Shown: positions 1 through 10,299, counted from the stretch's first letter. The stretch is DNA of 64,000 nt from Micrasema longulum (GCA_022494885.1 JAGVSM010001257.1:248001-312000), one strand, 5' to 3'. A program made the numbers and translations. Notes: generated by a model not told the origin, from the sequence alone.

Positions 1-124
1 GAAGAGAATTTAAAATCAGATTCAGGTAAGCATATGGCATCGATGGACCCTAAGATAATTATTTTATTTTGTTTAATTCCATTCCCTTTCATTTTATTCA
101 GAAAAAACACAAAATATTAGTATA

Positions 125-531
125 CAATGAGGAAGTTCAGTGGTTTAAAAAAAATATTTGTTAATAGACTATCAAACACCACCAAAAAAATTGAATATTT
201 TTATGTGTTGCATAATCAGCGCTATGATATTTTGAAGTTTTGTAATTATGATATTATTCCTCTTGTAACGTCACAAGTACTCTTTGGTGAATTCTGCTCA
301 TTGGAGAATGGTTTCCCGTAAACCAGAAATCTATCACAACACTGTATAACTGACCGATTTGGAAGAACTAGTGACTTCGTTCAGAGTGGTTCGATTTTAT
401 TAAAATCATTTTAATGATTTTTTTCGTATAATTTCAAAAAACTTTACCGTATAATTGAATGCTCTAATGTTTACTGCGCGTAAGAAAACATTTTTATATG
501 CAATTTCCCGCAGCATTGAACTTCCCCGTTG
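125..531. mobile_element. Family A inverted-repeat element, copy 1
   Basis: Non-autonomous DNA element of about 407 bp. It starts CAATGAGGAAGTTCA and ends TGAACTTCCCCGTTG, an imperfect terminal inverted repeat. Its interior aligns with copies at 41206, 50042 and 52738 (shared pieces include TTATCAGCGCTAT-like, AAACCAGAAATC and ACTAGTGAC). The open frame that starts at 127 lies wholly inside it and is not a gene. It sits in the XKR intron. Confidence 0.8.
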
Positions 532-718
532 TGCCCCGACTTAACACGGATTTGTAATTACATACTGGGATTATATTTTGGCAATGAACATTTCGAATTA
601 TTAATAAAGCCGTTCATGAATCGTCTTACTTTCACCTTGTTTTATTCGATTTTTTCTGTCCGCGGCACTAGTGTATGAAATTCGTAGTTTTAGACGCATT
701 CAATAAATAATTTTAAAC

Positions 719-743
719 TTCCGTTTTTCATTATATTTTTTAG
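719..743 (+). promoter_or_regulatory. 3' splice acceptor of the XKR terminal exon
   Basis: A T-rich tract followed by TTTTTTAG ending at 743. Splicing here lets the frame of the following exon extend 13 codons upstream of the first ATG, through residues typical of XKR proteins. The exon starts with two bases of a split codon (intron after codon position 1). A second AG at 761-762 is possible but would cut off conserved-looking residues. Confidence 0.65.
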
Positions 744-2029
744 CTTCCCTTCAACTCCTCAGTGTCGCAGCAAACCTATTGAGAATGGCCGTTACCACAA
801 CCAACTATCAACGATTCGAAAGACGAAAAGTTGTCGGCGATCGCTATCCTTGGTTGGACCAAAAATCAACAGTGGCTTCTCAATACACAAGAACTCCACA
901 GACTCACATAAGTAAAGCTCCAAAGGAGTTGATATCCAATTTCGTTGGTCTTCCTCTAAATTTGCTAAGTGTTGTTTCTACTGAAAATGATAAAAATGTT
1001 GTAAGACAGAATGAGGACAGCGAAGAAGATGAAGTATTTGTTGCATCTGAAACTGATCGTATCGGACTATATACGACAGATAATTTTATTATAAATGATA
1101 GTATGTATTCTGAATTACCGCAAGTACATAAGCATAACAACAACACCCAAGAACATAGTGACACAGAATTTGATAATGACGTACTGCTAGAACACATAAT
1201 TAGGGTCAAAAACGACCAAGAAACACCCATTTTAAACAAAGTAGAAAAGAGACGTTTGAGAGTATCTATTGTTGAGAATCCCGAAATTGAATTGAGGAAG
1301 CGAGAGAACTGCGACTCGAGGGTTTTTAATATTGTGGATATGTCAAAACACACAACACCACCAGAAACTCCAGCTCCTAGACCCGTATCTTTAGGAGTAA
1401 TTAGAGATAAGTTAATGAGTAATGCGGAGTTCATTATAGAAAAGATTCCAAAACGGACTTATAAAGAAGCTGAAGATTTTGACGTTCCAGTTAGGGTGCG
1501 GAGGTTGGCTATCAGGGGTATAGAACAAGAAGACGGAGTGTCGAAATTCATAGCATTTATATCGTGGCTAATGTTCTTAACTTCGAGAATGATAACATTA
1601 GCCGTGTTTTCTTTTTTCTATCTTGATGCTTGTTTTTATTTTTGCATCGCGCATTACTTGGTGATTCTTTTGTTTTTATTGTGCAATTCGTGGTCAGAGC
1701 CTTTTCACAGAAAGATCTTTTACTTCTTTTTAAGTTATATTTACGTATTTTGCATAATAGAATTTAAGACGAAGTACCGGAAAGTGAGATTGTGGTACGG
1801 GTTGTACTTTATTGGTGTGACATTAGAAAACTTTGTGTTGACAGCGGTCTGGTTCTGGTCCGGGCTCTGGGATGGCTGGTGGTACAATTTTACTGCATTA
1901 TTGATTCTTTTAAGCACAGTGTTATCGTATATGTGCTTTTTAATTTATTTCTTAATTTTAAAACCAAAACCATTGACTGTCTATCCGATAATATCAACTC
2001 AGAGTCTGTTTCCTGTTTCTATGGATTAA
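744..2029 (+). CDS. XK-related (XKR) protein, C-terminal exon (partial)
   Basis: Last coding exon of an XK-family multi-pass membrane protein. Vertebrate XKRs scramble phospholipids in the plasma membrane, some after caspase cleavage; that activity is inferred here, not shown. The exon gives about 427 residues. It opens in a membrane segment (QLLSVAANLLRMAV) followed by YQRFERRKVVGDRYPW. Next comes a long polar, acidic, probably disordered stretch (about residues 80-255). Then come the C-terminal membrane segments: ISWLMFLTSRMITLAVF, an FCIAHYLVILLFLL segment, FFLSYIYVFCIIEF, and a segment with the family LEN signature (GVTLENFVLTAVWFW), then a last helix ending LILKPKP. Stop at 2027-2029. 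The ATG at 785 is internal to the protein: the frame runs open back to the acceptor at 743. The 180-residue polar loop is much longer than in human XKR4/6-type proteins. N-terminal exons are upstream of the window. Confidence 0.85.
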
Positions 2030-2105
2030 GAAGAGAGGAATTTACAAAGATATATTATATTTACATACGTACCTTTTTTACTTTAGTACTTTAAGTTATA
2101 TATAA

Positions 2106-2111
2106 AATAAA
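2106..2111 (+). terminator. Poly(A) signal of the XKR gene
   Basis: AATAAA 77 bases after the stop codon, followed by a T-rich stretch. It gives a short 3' UTR. Position and sequence fit a canonical polyadenylation signal, but the cleavage site cannot be proved from DNA alone. Confidence 0.7.
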
Positions 2112-2621
2112 TTATTTTCAAACATCGTTTATTTATTTCAATATTAAAGTAAATTTAATTGGTACAAGTTCCAAATTAAATTAAACATCTTCGGTTTGTG
2201 ATTTTTAGAAAACATAAAAGGTAACATATGTACAAACTCATTTTAAGTTAGTTTTATCGCCTTTGGTTTTATCCCCTTATTATCAGATAATTATTAATTA
2301 TTATTATTACCTATCTCTGTTATTCATTTTCCACAGTCATCTTAATTTAAAAAAAATGTTATTTTACGTTTTTAATTATTTTATTGGACACTAAATGTTA
2401 TTTTTCTATTATTTACAGACCAAGTCTCGATGGTTGCTTTATGTAAACATGAATTTACTTTTAATGTTGTCATGTCTTGTGCCCACAAATATTTTTTGGT
2501 AGACAAATGATGTAGGTTCTACATTATGTAATAGTAGTTTGATTGAAACAAAAGAAGACCTTAAGTCATTTTATATAGTATTGTAGGTTTTCCTGTAACG
2601 TTTTAAAAAACATTATAATCA
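2112..2621. other. Non-coding AT-rich DNA
   Basis: Downstream flank of the XKR gene. No repeat, RNA or coding signal recognised. Confidence 0.6.
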
Positions 2622-2715
2622 TCATCGTCATACTCTTAACCACCTCTGATGGTAGATAGGGCACTAAATTGGTACGCCAAATGTAGCGTATCTCGATCAT
2701 CTGTTACATGAAGTT
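2622..2715 (-). mobile_element. SINE-1 3' fragment
   Basis: Reverse-strand 3' end of the main SINE family: a CATCATCGTCAT-type tail followed by diverged GGGCACTAAATTGGTACGCC and GTAGCGTATCTCGATCAT, matching the 3' ends at 13340 and 40647. The tRNA-like head is missing. Confidence 0.65.
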
Positions 2716-4058
2716 GAACCTGTAACTGGAGACCTGTATGGACATAGAGGTTTACTTCCTAAGCCCATTTTGTTTTCCATTTCAGCTCGAGAAATCTGCA
2801 TATTTATACCGAAGTTTCATTCTACTAAGTTTAAAACAAGTCCTTGGAGAATACCCTTCGAACGCTGTGTAATTAACTGCTGACCTAAATTAAAGAAAAT
2901 AAAATGCGTAAATTGCAAAGCGTGGCTTTTCCTTAAAAATCTGAGAGAAAATTATTTTTGAAAGTGTTTATATGTTTTGTTTGTTGAAGATATTGTTTAA
3001 TAAATCTCTTTTTTGGAAAGTTATGTGGATGTTACCTAGACCTCTAAAACGCTGATTTTTTTCACGCATTAGTCAACAAGGACGATAATTATGTAATGAC
3101 CGCTAGATTTATTTATTTTTTTTTTGTTTGGTTTATATTTTGTAATAATACATTTATTTGTAAAAAAATGTTAAACTTGTCTGTCTCTTTGTTGTCCTTA
3201 ATATGTACTTTTTATGTTAAAATCTTATTTTGGTCCCGAATTGAGTTTCAGTCACTCCTGGGAATTTAATACATTAACATCGTTTTATTTTATATAATTT
3301 ATAAATAAAAAAGGGAAGAAATATTACGCTTTGGATGCATATCCAGGAAAAATGAAATATTGCAGTGAATAATACGTATTCAAACAAATACATTAAAATA
3401 AAATACTAAACGGTTTAATACAGGTAAATTATTCCAAACGTATCAACTATGAAAAATCTCATTTTAAATCTGCGAAATACAATGAATTTACCAAAAAGGA
3501 TAAATAAGACATTTCTCAGTGTCTCATAATTTCTACGATTCATTTTTCAGCTGTATTTTTCACGTTTTAGAGCATTTTCCCTGCTGAAATTTATGTGAGA
3601 TTTATTTCAATCTTCTAGAAAAGCTCTATATACCTACTTCTTAACATGTTTTTCACGGCCATAAGATAAGTTGTACAATGAACACAATATATATATATAT
3701 GTATTTAACCGCCTCTACCTAAAAAGTAAGATTGAAAAACCTTCAGTTACGAAATGTTCATTCAATATTATTTACTGAATTTCAGTGCCAGACTAGAGGA
3801 AGCTTGGTTCTGCCTAAAATTGAATTATTAAAACGATCAGCAAATAAAAAAATGTTGAAGATCGAAAAAAGACAAATAAATATGCTTTATTTAATATTCA
3901 AAAATAAATAATTAGGGTAAAAACAAATTCGTATGGATGTAATGTTTTCTTAGACATTAAAGTGTTATGAACCAAAAGTCTTTTATTCAAATCTACGAAA
4001 AAACAACTGTTTTTCTAAACTTAAATATATCGTGTGAAAAGAATTTCGGGTTCTGTTC
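2716..4058. other. Non-coding AT-rich DNA
   Basis: About 1.3 kb with many stops in all frames and short AT runs such as the TATATATA at about 3690. Nothing recognisable. Confidence 0.6.
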
Positions 4059-4236
4059 TAGTTACGGCCGAAACCGAAACATATTTAAATAAGTTAAATG
4101 TCACTTCTCCTTACGAGTTCATTAAAATAAGCATTAAATAAAATACAAGATGAAATAATGAGTTAATTTGTTTATTTTTGGCGCTTTTTTGTTCGTTGTT
4201 ATGTTGTACGTATATTTAATAGTTCTACAATGTACG

Positions 4237-5071
4237 CAGGGCCGGTTTTAGCACTACCAGCGCCCTGGGCGGGATTTCTACGGCGCCCCCTATCTTCCAC
4301 CCCTTTGAACCCATACGAAAAAAGGAAAAGTTTATAATGAAATAAGCATTTATTAAAAAATACTAATAAAATCGTATTTTTCTAGCCTTTCTATCAACGA
4401 ACTCTTTTATTTAAATACACAAGTAGGAAGACAACTTCCGAAATTTCGTTTCGATTGACAAAGATGCCAAATTTGACAATCTAGATTGAGATATTGTCGA
4501 TCGTAGATAAGTTTTTATCGGTTTATGCTTAAAAAAACTCCTTTCCCCACTAGCAATCGTTACAGGTATAGTGATCAATATTCGCTACGCTATCCATACA
4601 GTTCTTGTAAGTTACGATCTGTAAAAAAATCAAAACAATGACAGGATTAACCACATTATGATCAGGCAAAGATGATTTCAGACTTATGAGTTCATCACAC
4701 AACATACAGCCATCTATATCGGATTTAGAATGTACTGTTAATTTCAATTGGAAATTACGACCGAGTTTGACAAGGTCTGGTTTTTTAACCAATATTTTGA
4801 GTACTCATTTGACTTTTGAAATCCTTCATTGCGTGAAATTAAGGTAGTGTCTAAAAGGCTGTAGAAAAATTAAACTTAAAATTTATTTTTTGTAGAAGTT
4901 ATAGGCTCATCATGGGCCACTATAACGAGTTTGTCGCTAGATTTAGGAAATTTAAAAGTAAGTTGGACTCGCTCGATGAGCGAGAGGATAAAATGGGGCG
5001 CCTGCAGCGCCCCTTTATATCTGGCGCCCTGGGCGGTCGCCTAACCGCGCCCTACCCTAACGCCGCCACTG
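4237..5071 (-). mobile_element. hAT-type DNA transposon, internally decayed
   Basis: 835-bp element beginning CAGGGCCGG and ending CCGCCACTG, the CAG...CTG ends expected of hAT. It is bounded by a perfect 8-bp direct repeat, AATGTACG (4229-4236 and 5072-5079), the length hAT insertions produce. Both ends are GC-rich (GCGCCCTGGGCGG motif near each end). The reverse strand holds the last part of a transposase. Too short to encode a whole enzyme, so it is non-autonomous. Confidence 0.85.
4363..4792 (-). pseudogene. hAT transposase C-terminal remnant (dimerisation region)
   Basis: The reverse strand from 4792 reads DGCMLCDELISLKSSLPDHN then NPVIVLIFLQIV. After a frame change it reads VASGERSF-like IASGERSFFKHKPIKTYLRS, then RLSNLASLSIETKF and RKARKIRFY with a stop at 4363. 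The order (CDEL..SLK, then the SxERSFS/KLK..K.YLRS block, then RL..LA.LSIE) is that of the C-terminal hAT dimerisation domain in ZMYM-like hAT transposases. The DDE catalytic part is absent and a frameshift separates the two blocks, so it is dead. Confidence 0.75.
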
Positions 5072-5413
5072 AATGTACGCTATAGGAAATTGAACTTATT
5101 AGCCATAAGGGAATAACAAAAATATAAATATGTAATACCTTAGTACTCACGAGAACTTTGAGTCACTAGCCATGAGATCCACCCGAATACAGCCGAACGT
5201 CATCCGACACATCCCGATCGCAGGTTTCGGCTGACCCGATGTTTCGATTAATTTTTGGCTGAAACTGAAACCGCGGCTGAAACTCGTTTTATTGACCGAA
5301 ACGTCGGTCGATCACTAGTATTTTAACAATTCGAGAATAACAATGAAAATATAAGAATTATTTTAAACAGATTCTTACATATCTAATGATATTACTATCG
5401 AAGTATAAAAAAC

Positions 5414-5641
5414 AGTCGTCTCGTGGTGATAACACCATGCAAGAGGTCTCGGGTTCGATTCCCCATATAGTTGACATGAAATATTTATTTAAAAAGGTGT
5501 TTTTGCACTAGAATATTGAATTATTCCTGTAAGACTGATCATCTTACCTTTATCTAGCAAAATTGATCAAGATACGCTGCGATTGATGTACCAATGCAGT
5601 TCCCTATGCACCATTAGGTGCAGAAAGGGAATGATGATGAT
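5414..5641 (+). mobile_element. SINE-1, short form, near full length
   Basis: tRNA-like head with an A-box-like TCGTGGTGATAAC and a B box GGGTTCGATTCCCC. The body contains ACACTAGAATATT-like, AAGACTGATCATCTTACC and GATCAAGATACGCTGCGATT. The 3' end is GCACCATTAGGTGCAGAAAGGGAATGATGATG-like. Compare 13340 and 40647. The head cannot fold as a working tRNA gene. Confidence 0.8.
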
Positions 5642-5664
5642 TAAAAACTAAAAATAGTACTTAT

Positions 5665-5963
5665 TTATGATTTTTGGGTTTAAAAACGTGCACAAAGATA
5701 ATGGCTCGCAGATGACGTCACACATCATGTCCGCCGGTGCGCTTTTAACAAGCATTTCGTACGCCATAAGGCGCGGTAGCGTAATACGTGCCGCTAGTCC
5801 AATAGGGCAGGAAACGTCGTGTTTTCAGGTTATTCAAAATACGCACATTTTAAACCGTTTTAGAAAATTTATCCGACGTCACATGAAAAACCTAATGCCG
5901 ATACAATCGTATTTTTTTGCTTATTAAAAAATAACCATACTAAAAAACGTGAAGAGACCCTTT
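5665..5963. mobile_element. Repeat family D, copy 1
   Basis: About 300 bp aligning with 16147-16465: TATGATTTTTGGGTTTAAAAA, GACGTCACACATCATG, CAGGAAACGTCGTGTTTTC, ACATTTTAAACC, AGAAAATTTATCCGACGTC and TTTTTTGCTTATT recur in the same order. It directly follows a SINE-1 tail, and its left end may be truncated. The open frame 5667-5927 is part of the repeat and is not conserved between copies, so it is not a gene. Confidence 0.7.
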
Positions 5964-6326
5964 AGCAGTTGACATGCCAACTTTAATGTAAAACATTAAA
6001 ATAATATTTTATGAAGGTACGCTATGCACGACGGTTTCAGAAAAACAAGTATAATAAAATGTAAAAATAAATAAAAATGGTTCAGTTGGTTCGGCATGAT
6101 TTATAAATGTACATAGATACATCACGTATGTACAACGTGTACGTACATTTTTTATTCTGCAAGACCATGGATTACTTGACGTACGATGTTCTCTCGGGAG
6201 GCGAAACCATTGAATGAAAATATACCATCGGGGAGAATAATGCTGTTTGAGTGAACACAATTAAAACAAACAAGAATAATTAAGATATCATTTTAGAAAC
6301 TGAATAAAAGTCAAGTCAGTCAAGAG
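5964..6326. other. Unassigned non-coding DNA
   Basis: No match to other parts of the window. The short reverse-strand frame 6009-6260 lacks any recognisable motif. Confidence 0.5.
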
Positions 6327-6471
6327 TAGGTCACCCCGACAGAAAATTCCACCGACGAAAGCAACGGGAAACCACTTTGATCAATAACTCCCCAGCATAT
6401 CACTATAAAGAGCTTTCTCCCTAGTGGTTGTCTGATGGGAGTCCTGACATGACACGTGAAGAAGAAGAAAA
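6327..6471 (+). mobile_element. SINE-L fragment
   Basis: Contains GGTCACCCCGACAGAAAATT, GCAACGGGAAACCACT and a 3' end GACACGTGAAGAAGAAGAA. The same blocks in the same order occur on the reverse strand at 17903-18343. The end resembles the 3' end of the LINE at 29348-29873. Confidence 0.6.
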
Positions 6472-7097
6472 AGTCAGATCGTGGGGTTTGGAGACTATTT
6501 ATGTACGATATAGCTGCAAATAGGGAGCCGAGGTGAAATTATAAAGATGTTGATTTTGATTTTGATTTCATAATCCATTACCCAAAAAAAATATGTTCAA
6601 AACTCGTTTATTTTTCGTAGTTGATCCAAATTGAACTTACTTTGTCCCCTTTTGTGATTTGTGACTTCAATAAAAAAAAATTTGAAACACTGTAAAATTA
6701 AACATTTGTCAGTGTGTAATAAGTTTATGTTTCTTTAATTATGTTCATGTTATTATCATATTAAAATTATAAACTAGTCAACTATATTATGATAATCCTT
6801 CTCCCCACTCCTCCACTCAATATCTTCATACCTTAACCTTCTTACGCTATCTTTTTTTTATTGTCTCATATATTATATTATTTTTTCTCTTTACTGTGTA
6901 ACATGTTCTCTCATTATATTTGTAAAAAACTTTATACTTTAATTTTCTTATATTACAACTGTTGTTTTTCCTAAATATATATGTTTTTTTAATTAAAAAA
7001 ATAAAATATTTTTAATTTCATTCCGCTATACTTCCTAAATCATTTAAGCATTTCTACCATTTCACATATATAATTATTAAGTGTCAACATACACACC
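6472..7097. other. Non-coding AT-rich DNA
   Basis: No repeat or coding match. A TTGATTTTGATTTTGATTT run at about 6551 is simple sequence. A pyrimidine-rich part (about 6795-6880) resembles LINE 3' UTRs but is not diagnostic. Confidence 0.5.
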
Positions 7098-7501
7098 TAA
7101 GTTGTGTCCGTTTGTTTCTAAATAAAAAGAACCGGAGGACACAACAAAAATATATTGCGACAAAATAGTCAATAATGTATTTTCCTTTTTTTTTAATTTT
7201 GCAAAAACAATAGTCAATAAAATAAATTCTTAGCGTCTTCACCAGACACTGCGCAACTATCGCGAGCACTTTGGAAGCTTTATTTCCTCGACAGAGAGAT
7301 GACGAAAATCCTCACATTCGTCTACTTGACATTCTGTTTTGGAGGCTTGTTATAAAATAAAATAATATATGCAACATAAAAGCAAATACCATTTATTGTA
7401 GAGCATAAATTTGCTTTCGAGTGGCATTAAAATCTTTACCGTTTTAAAAAAAACTTTTGGTGCTCATTTTTGAATTTGGAAAAAAACGGACACAACTTTA
7501 T
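7098..7501. mobile_element. Family E inverted-repeat element, copy 1
   Basis: Ends TAAGTTGTGTCCGTTT and AAACGGACACAACTTTA form an inverted repeat of about 15 bp. The interior shares TTCGTCTACTTGACATT, GTAGAGCATAAATTTGCTTTCGA-like and TTTTGGTGCT blocks with copy 2 at 12863-13226. The frame 7084-7269 crosses the left end and is not a gene. Confidence 0.7.
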
Positions 7502-7819
7502 TACATATTTTTATTTTTCCCGAAAAGACACAGAAAAAAATGAAACGATTGTTTGGCTTTAATTTTAAACAAATTATTATTACATGCAATTTTCATTTTA
7601 AACCATAATATTATTCACTGAGAGCCAGTTTTATGGAAAAAGTTAAGTTAGAAAGAAGTATACAAATACTTTATTTTCATTATATTGAGTTGTTTTATTT
7701 AACTTTTGTCATACAATCCATTCTGACAAAAAAATATTTGAATAGGCATTTATATCTTTTTTTGATGCAAGTGGCCTAAAATCCGTTACTTGCTTTGACA
7801 GAGTAATATGCACTGTAAC
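7502..7819. other. Non-coding AT-rich DNA
   Basis: Nothing recognised. Confidence 0.5.
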
Positions 7820-7925
7820 GTCATCGTTCCCCTTCCGCACCTAATGGTGCATAGGGCACTGCATTGGTACACCAATCGCAGCGTATTTCTATCATTTTTG
7901 TTATACCAATATTCAATACAATATT
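7820..7925 (-). mobile_element. SINE-1 3' fragment
   Basis: Reverse-strand SINE-1 end: TCATCGTTCCCCTTCCGCAC, CTAATGGTGCATAGGGCACT and GTACACCAATCGCAGCGTAT. The tRNA-like head is missing. Confidence 0.75.
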
Positions 7926-7987
7926 TCACAGTCCTTGGGCTGGCATCAGAATCGCTAAACTGATTTCAGTAACTTCATGTAACACTT

Positions 7988-8125
7988 AACTGGGTCGTGG
8001 TCCCGTGGTAGTGTTATGGGCTCAGGTCTGAGGTTCATATCCCACTCCACCACAACTTGAATCCCATTTTTCCAGCACAATTTATTTATACATTTTAGGA
8101 AATGGTCTGAATATTTTTGTAAATA
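7988..8125 (+). mobile_element. SINE-2 copy
   Basis: Second tRNA-related SINE family, on the + strand: GTGGTCCCGTGG (A-box-like), AGGTCTGAGGTTCATATCCC (decayed B box), then CCACAACTTGAAT. It aligns with the reverse-strand copies at 34204, 56020 and 61373. Confidence 0.65.
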
Positions 8126-8169
8126 ATAAAAACGTAAATATTTCATATTTATTAAAAAAAATATTTTAA

Positions 8170-8246
8170 AGATTTACTCCATTCGGTGTAGCAATGCAAT
8201 GCCCTATGCACCACAAGGTGCGGAAAGGGGTATAATGATGATGATA
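8170..8246 (+). mobile_element. SINE-1 3' fragment
   Basis: TTCGGTGTAGCAATGCAATG, CCCTATGCACC and GGTGCGGAAAGGGG, then an ATGATGATGAT tail. Only the end of the element remains. With 7820-7925 in the opposite direction it frames the SINE-2 copy. Confidence 0.7.
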
Positions 8247-8397
8247 TAGTGTTTTATACTATCATTGCAGAACAATTCTCGTATTATACAAGAGGACAAT
8301 AAACATGGCGGCGGGCGTAAACAAACTAGATCAGTGGTTTTTAAACTTTATGTTACGACACTTTTCCATTTCCCCAAAAAGGAAGCACACTTGAGTG

Positions 8398-8493
8398 TGG
8401 ATCTCTGGCCTGGGCGCCCCAGGAGTTGAAGTACGCTGTTATGCTGGAGATGGTTCAGAAGAAATTTCTAAGGGTATCTTTACTTAATAAAGT
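8398..8493 (+). pseudogene. LINE reverse transcriptase fragment
   Basis: Reads GSLAWAPQELKYAVMLEMVQ followed by KKFLRV, like the W.P....LE.VQ.KFLR segment after the reverse-transcriptase core in Jockey/R1-type LINEs. Only about 32 codons survive. CAGTGGTTTTTAAACTTT just upstream (from about 8333) resembles a hAT end, but no partner end was found. Confidence 0.45.
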
Positions 8494-9639
8494 ATAGGTC
8501 TATTAACAAGTGCTGGCACGTTTACAAATCTCACACAAACGCATTAAAATTTTACAGGATGTGGATTTAAAAAAGGTAACGTATTTTTTTTAATAGGTTG
8601 TTAATATGAAGAAAAAAAACAATGCGTTGAGAAAACATAACCTATTAATGTATTTTTATAGGGGTACATTTTAGAAATATGTATTTTAACTAAGTAAATT
8701 AATATATATCATAATTCAGCAAATTTATATGTATTTAACTAGCATCAACTTATTTGATCCTTACCAATATAATTTCTGTTGTGTAAAAACGCATTTGTAA
8801 TAAAGAAATAGCAAACAACAACAAAAAAGTCATTAAATATGTGCAGTTAGATAAAAAACAATGTAATAATAATTGAAAGATAACAGCATTTTTTTATGGA
8901 AGAAAAAAAACAGTGCCCACATCTACAGGAGTAGATTAAATGAGAAAGTATATTTACATATGAGCGATAATTTTAAATTTGATTCTAAACTCGAACTAAA
9001 CGAACAAACAATTAACATAAATAACAAAAAATAAATTTCGCGTCATTTGATCAATGGCCGATTACTGATCTGTTCAGACAAACGCAGGAGCAACATGTGC
9101 ATATTTTATAATAATATCATTAGCAACGAACAAAGCTATAATGGTCTCTATCACGCTCATAAGCGTGTCTAAGTGAGAGTGAGACAGAGAGTATTTTCAT
9201 AATGCGTATGCCATATGACGTCATACCATGCGCTTATTCACAGATACTACACAAGCATCATGTGTAAATGTATCGTTCACGCCAGCTTTCAACTTAGGTG
9301 TAATTGAGAGTATTTTTCCGTATGTTCCTAATGACTACCTTAGACATAGGCGGCTTAAACTGCTTTATCTTCCTGCTTGCAGAACCAGAGTGCCAATGAT
9401 AGTGCCACTACTGGCACTATCATCGGCACTATCATTATCTTCCTACGAAGAGCAATGTCTTTACTTAACCGTATCTCTTCGGATATCACTATCTTTCACA
9501 ATTATAGCATTCCAAAATTTTGGTTTGGTTTTTGGTTTAACAACAAACGTGAAATGGTTTTGGTTTGCGCTTGCAATTCTAGACCTGGGTACCCACGGCC
9601 CGTTGTATTACTGTAAACCGTGGCTAACTTCGTGTATTT
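8494..9639. other. Non-coding DNA, no recognised element
   Basis: AT-rich to 9040, then more mixed. The frame 9228-9668 (146 codons) contains TGGCACTATCAT/CGGCACTATCAT repeats and no domain, and was not accepted as a gene. Confidence 0.5.
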
Positions 9640-9718
9640 TAATCATGGAATGTTTTTTGCCCGTATGAGTGACTCTATAACCAGGAGCTAATTAATGCTC
9701 TGAGGATAGCCCGTTACA
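9640..9718. repeat. Repeat F, copy 1
   Basis: About 78 bp similar to 15695-15772: TGGAATGTTTTTTGCCCGTA / TGAATGGTTTTTGTCCGTA, then CTCTATAA, then a CTCTGAGG-like word. Origin unknown. Confidence 0.55.
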
Positions 9719-10010
9719 ACTTAGATCGTTCTTTTTTTAATAACACGTCTACATATATATAATTCAACAAAATAATTCAATAAATAGAAAAGAGTTTTGC
9801 GTTGAACAAAATTGTTTTATTAGCTGTTAAAAAACATTAAAGCGGAAATGCTCAAGTTGGCATCCACTGTGATTTTTATTTATTGTTAAAGAAAACGGTC
9901 AGTATGTTACAGTTTATAATTTAATAAAAAAATAAAAGAGGTCAACAGATAATGATTATTTTCTGATGAGTATTAACAAACTTACAACCATTCAAAATCC
10001 GAATTTCCTC

Positions 10011-10299
10011 AAAGTGATTCTAAACGAAAAGATGAAACTAATTATTCATAGATGACGCTTTAAGGATGGCGAAAAAATAAGGATTCACCTTATTTATTGT
10101 TTTGTACGCCGTTTTTTGGAAATGACCTAAATTATATTGTTATGGTGTTTGTTACAATCAGTATAGTGTAATGTTTCCGCAAAACAAGTTTTGTAAAGTT
10201 TCCATTGAAAATAAACGTTAAAATGGCATTTGCAAGTAAAAAATGAGAAAAGCGCCATCTATGAATAATTAGTTTCACATTTTCGTTTAGAATCACCTT
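10011..10299. mobile_element. Short DNA element with 50-bp inverted ends
   Basis: AAAGTGATTCTAAACGAAAA at the left and TTTCGTTTAGAATCACCTT at the right. The inverted match continues through AACTAATTATTCATAGATG / CATCTATGAATAATTAGTTT to about 50-60 bp per arm. The centre is AT-rich and non-coding. The reverse-strand frame at 10132-10383 mostly lies inside it. Confidence 0.75.

Larger units (their letters stand above)
1..743 (+). other. 3' part of the last intron of the XKR gene
   Basis: AT-rich non-coding sequence in front of the XKR exon. It contains one family A element (125-531) and ends in a pyrimidine-rich tract and AG at 742-743. No other coding signal is seen. The upstream exons must lie outside the window. 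Calling it an intron is an inference from the exon's open frame and acceptor. Confidence 0.7.
4059..5318. mobile_element. Possible older element hosting the hAT insertion
   Basis: CTAGTTACGGCCGAAACC begins at 4059, and the flank on the other side ends in CCGAAACGTCGGTCGATCACTAG at about 5296-5318. These look like diverged inverted ends rich in GGCCGAAAC-type words, with the hAT element 4237-5071 between them. The inverted match is weak, so this is only a suggestion. Confidence 0.3.

Noticed and set aside
127..321. 64-codon + strand frame
   Set aside because: Lies inside family A element; other copies do not keep the frame.
904..1434. 176-codon frame on the minus strand
   Set aside because: Opposite-strand shadow of the XKR exon; no domain or codon pattern of its own.
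5430..5500. Possible tRNA gene at the SINE-1 head
   Set aside because: B box is present but the stems do not close; repeated as part of SINE-1 throughout the window.
9228..9668. 146-codon + strand frame
   Set aside because: No domain, contains short direct repeats and repeat F at its end; a second overlapping frame is also open, as expected by chance.
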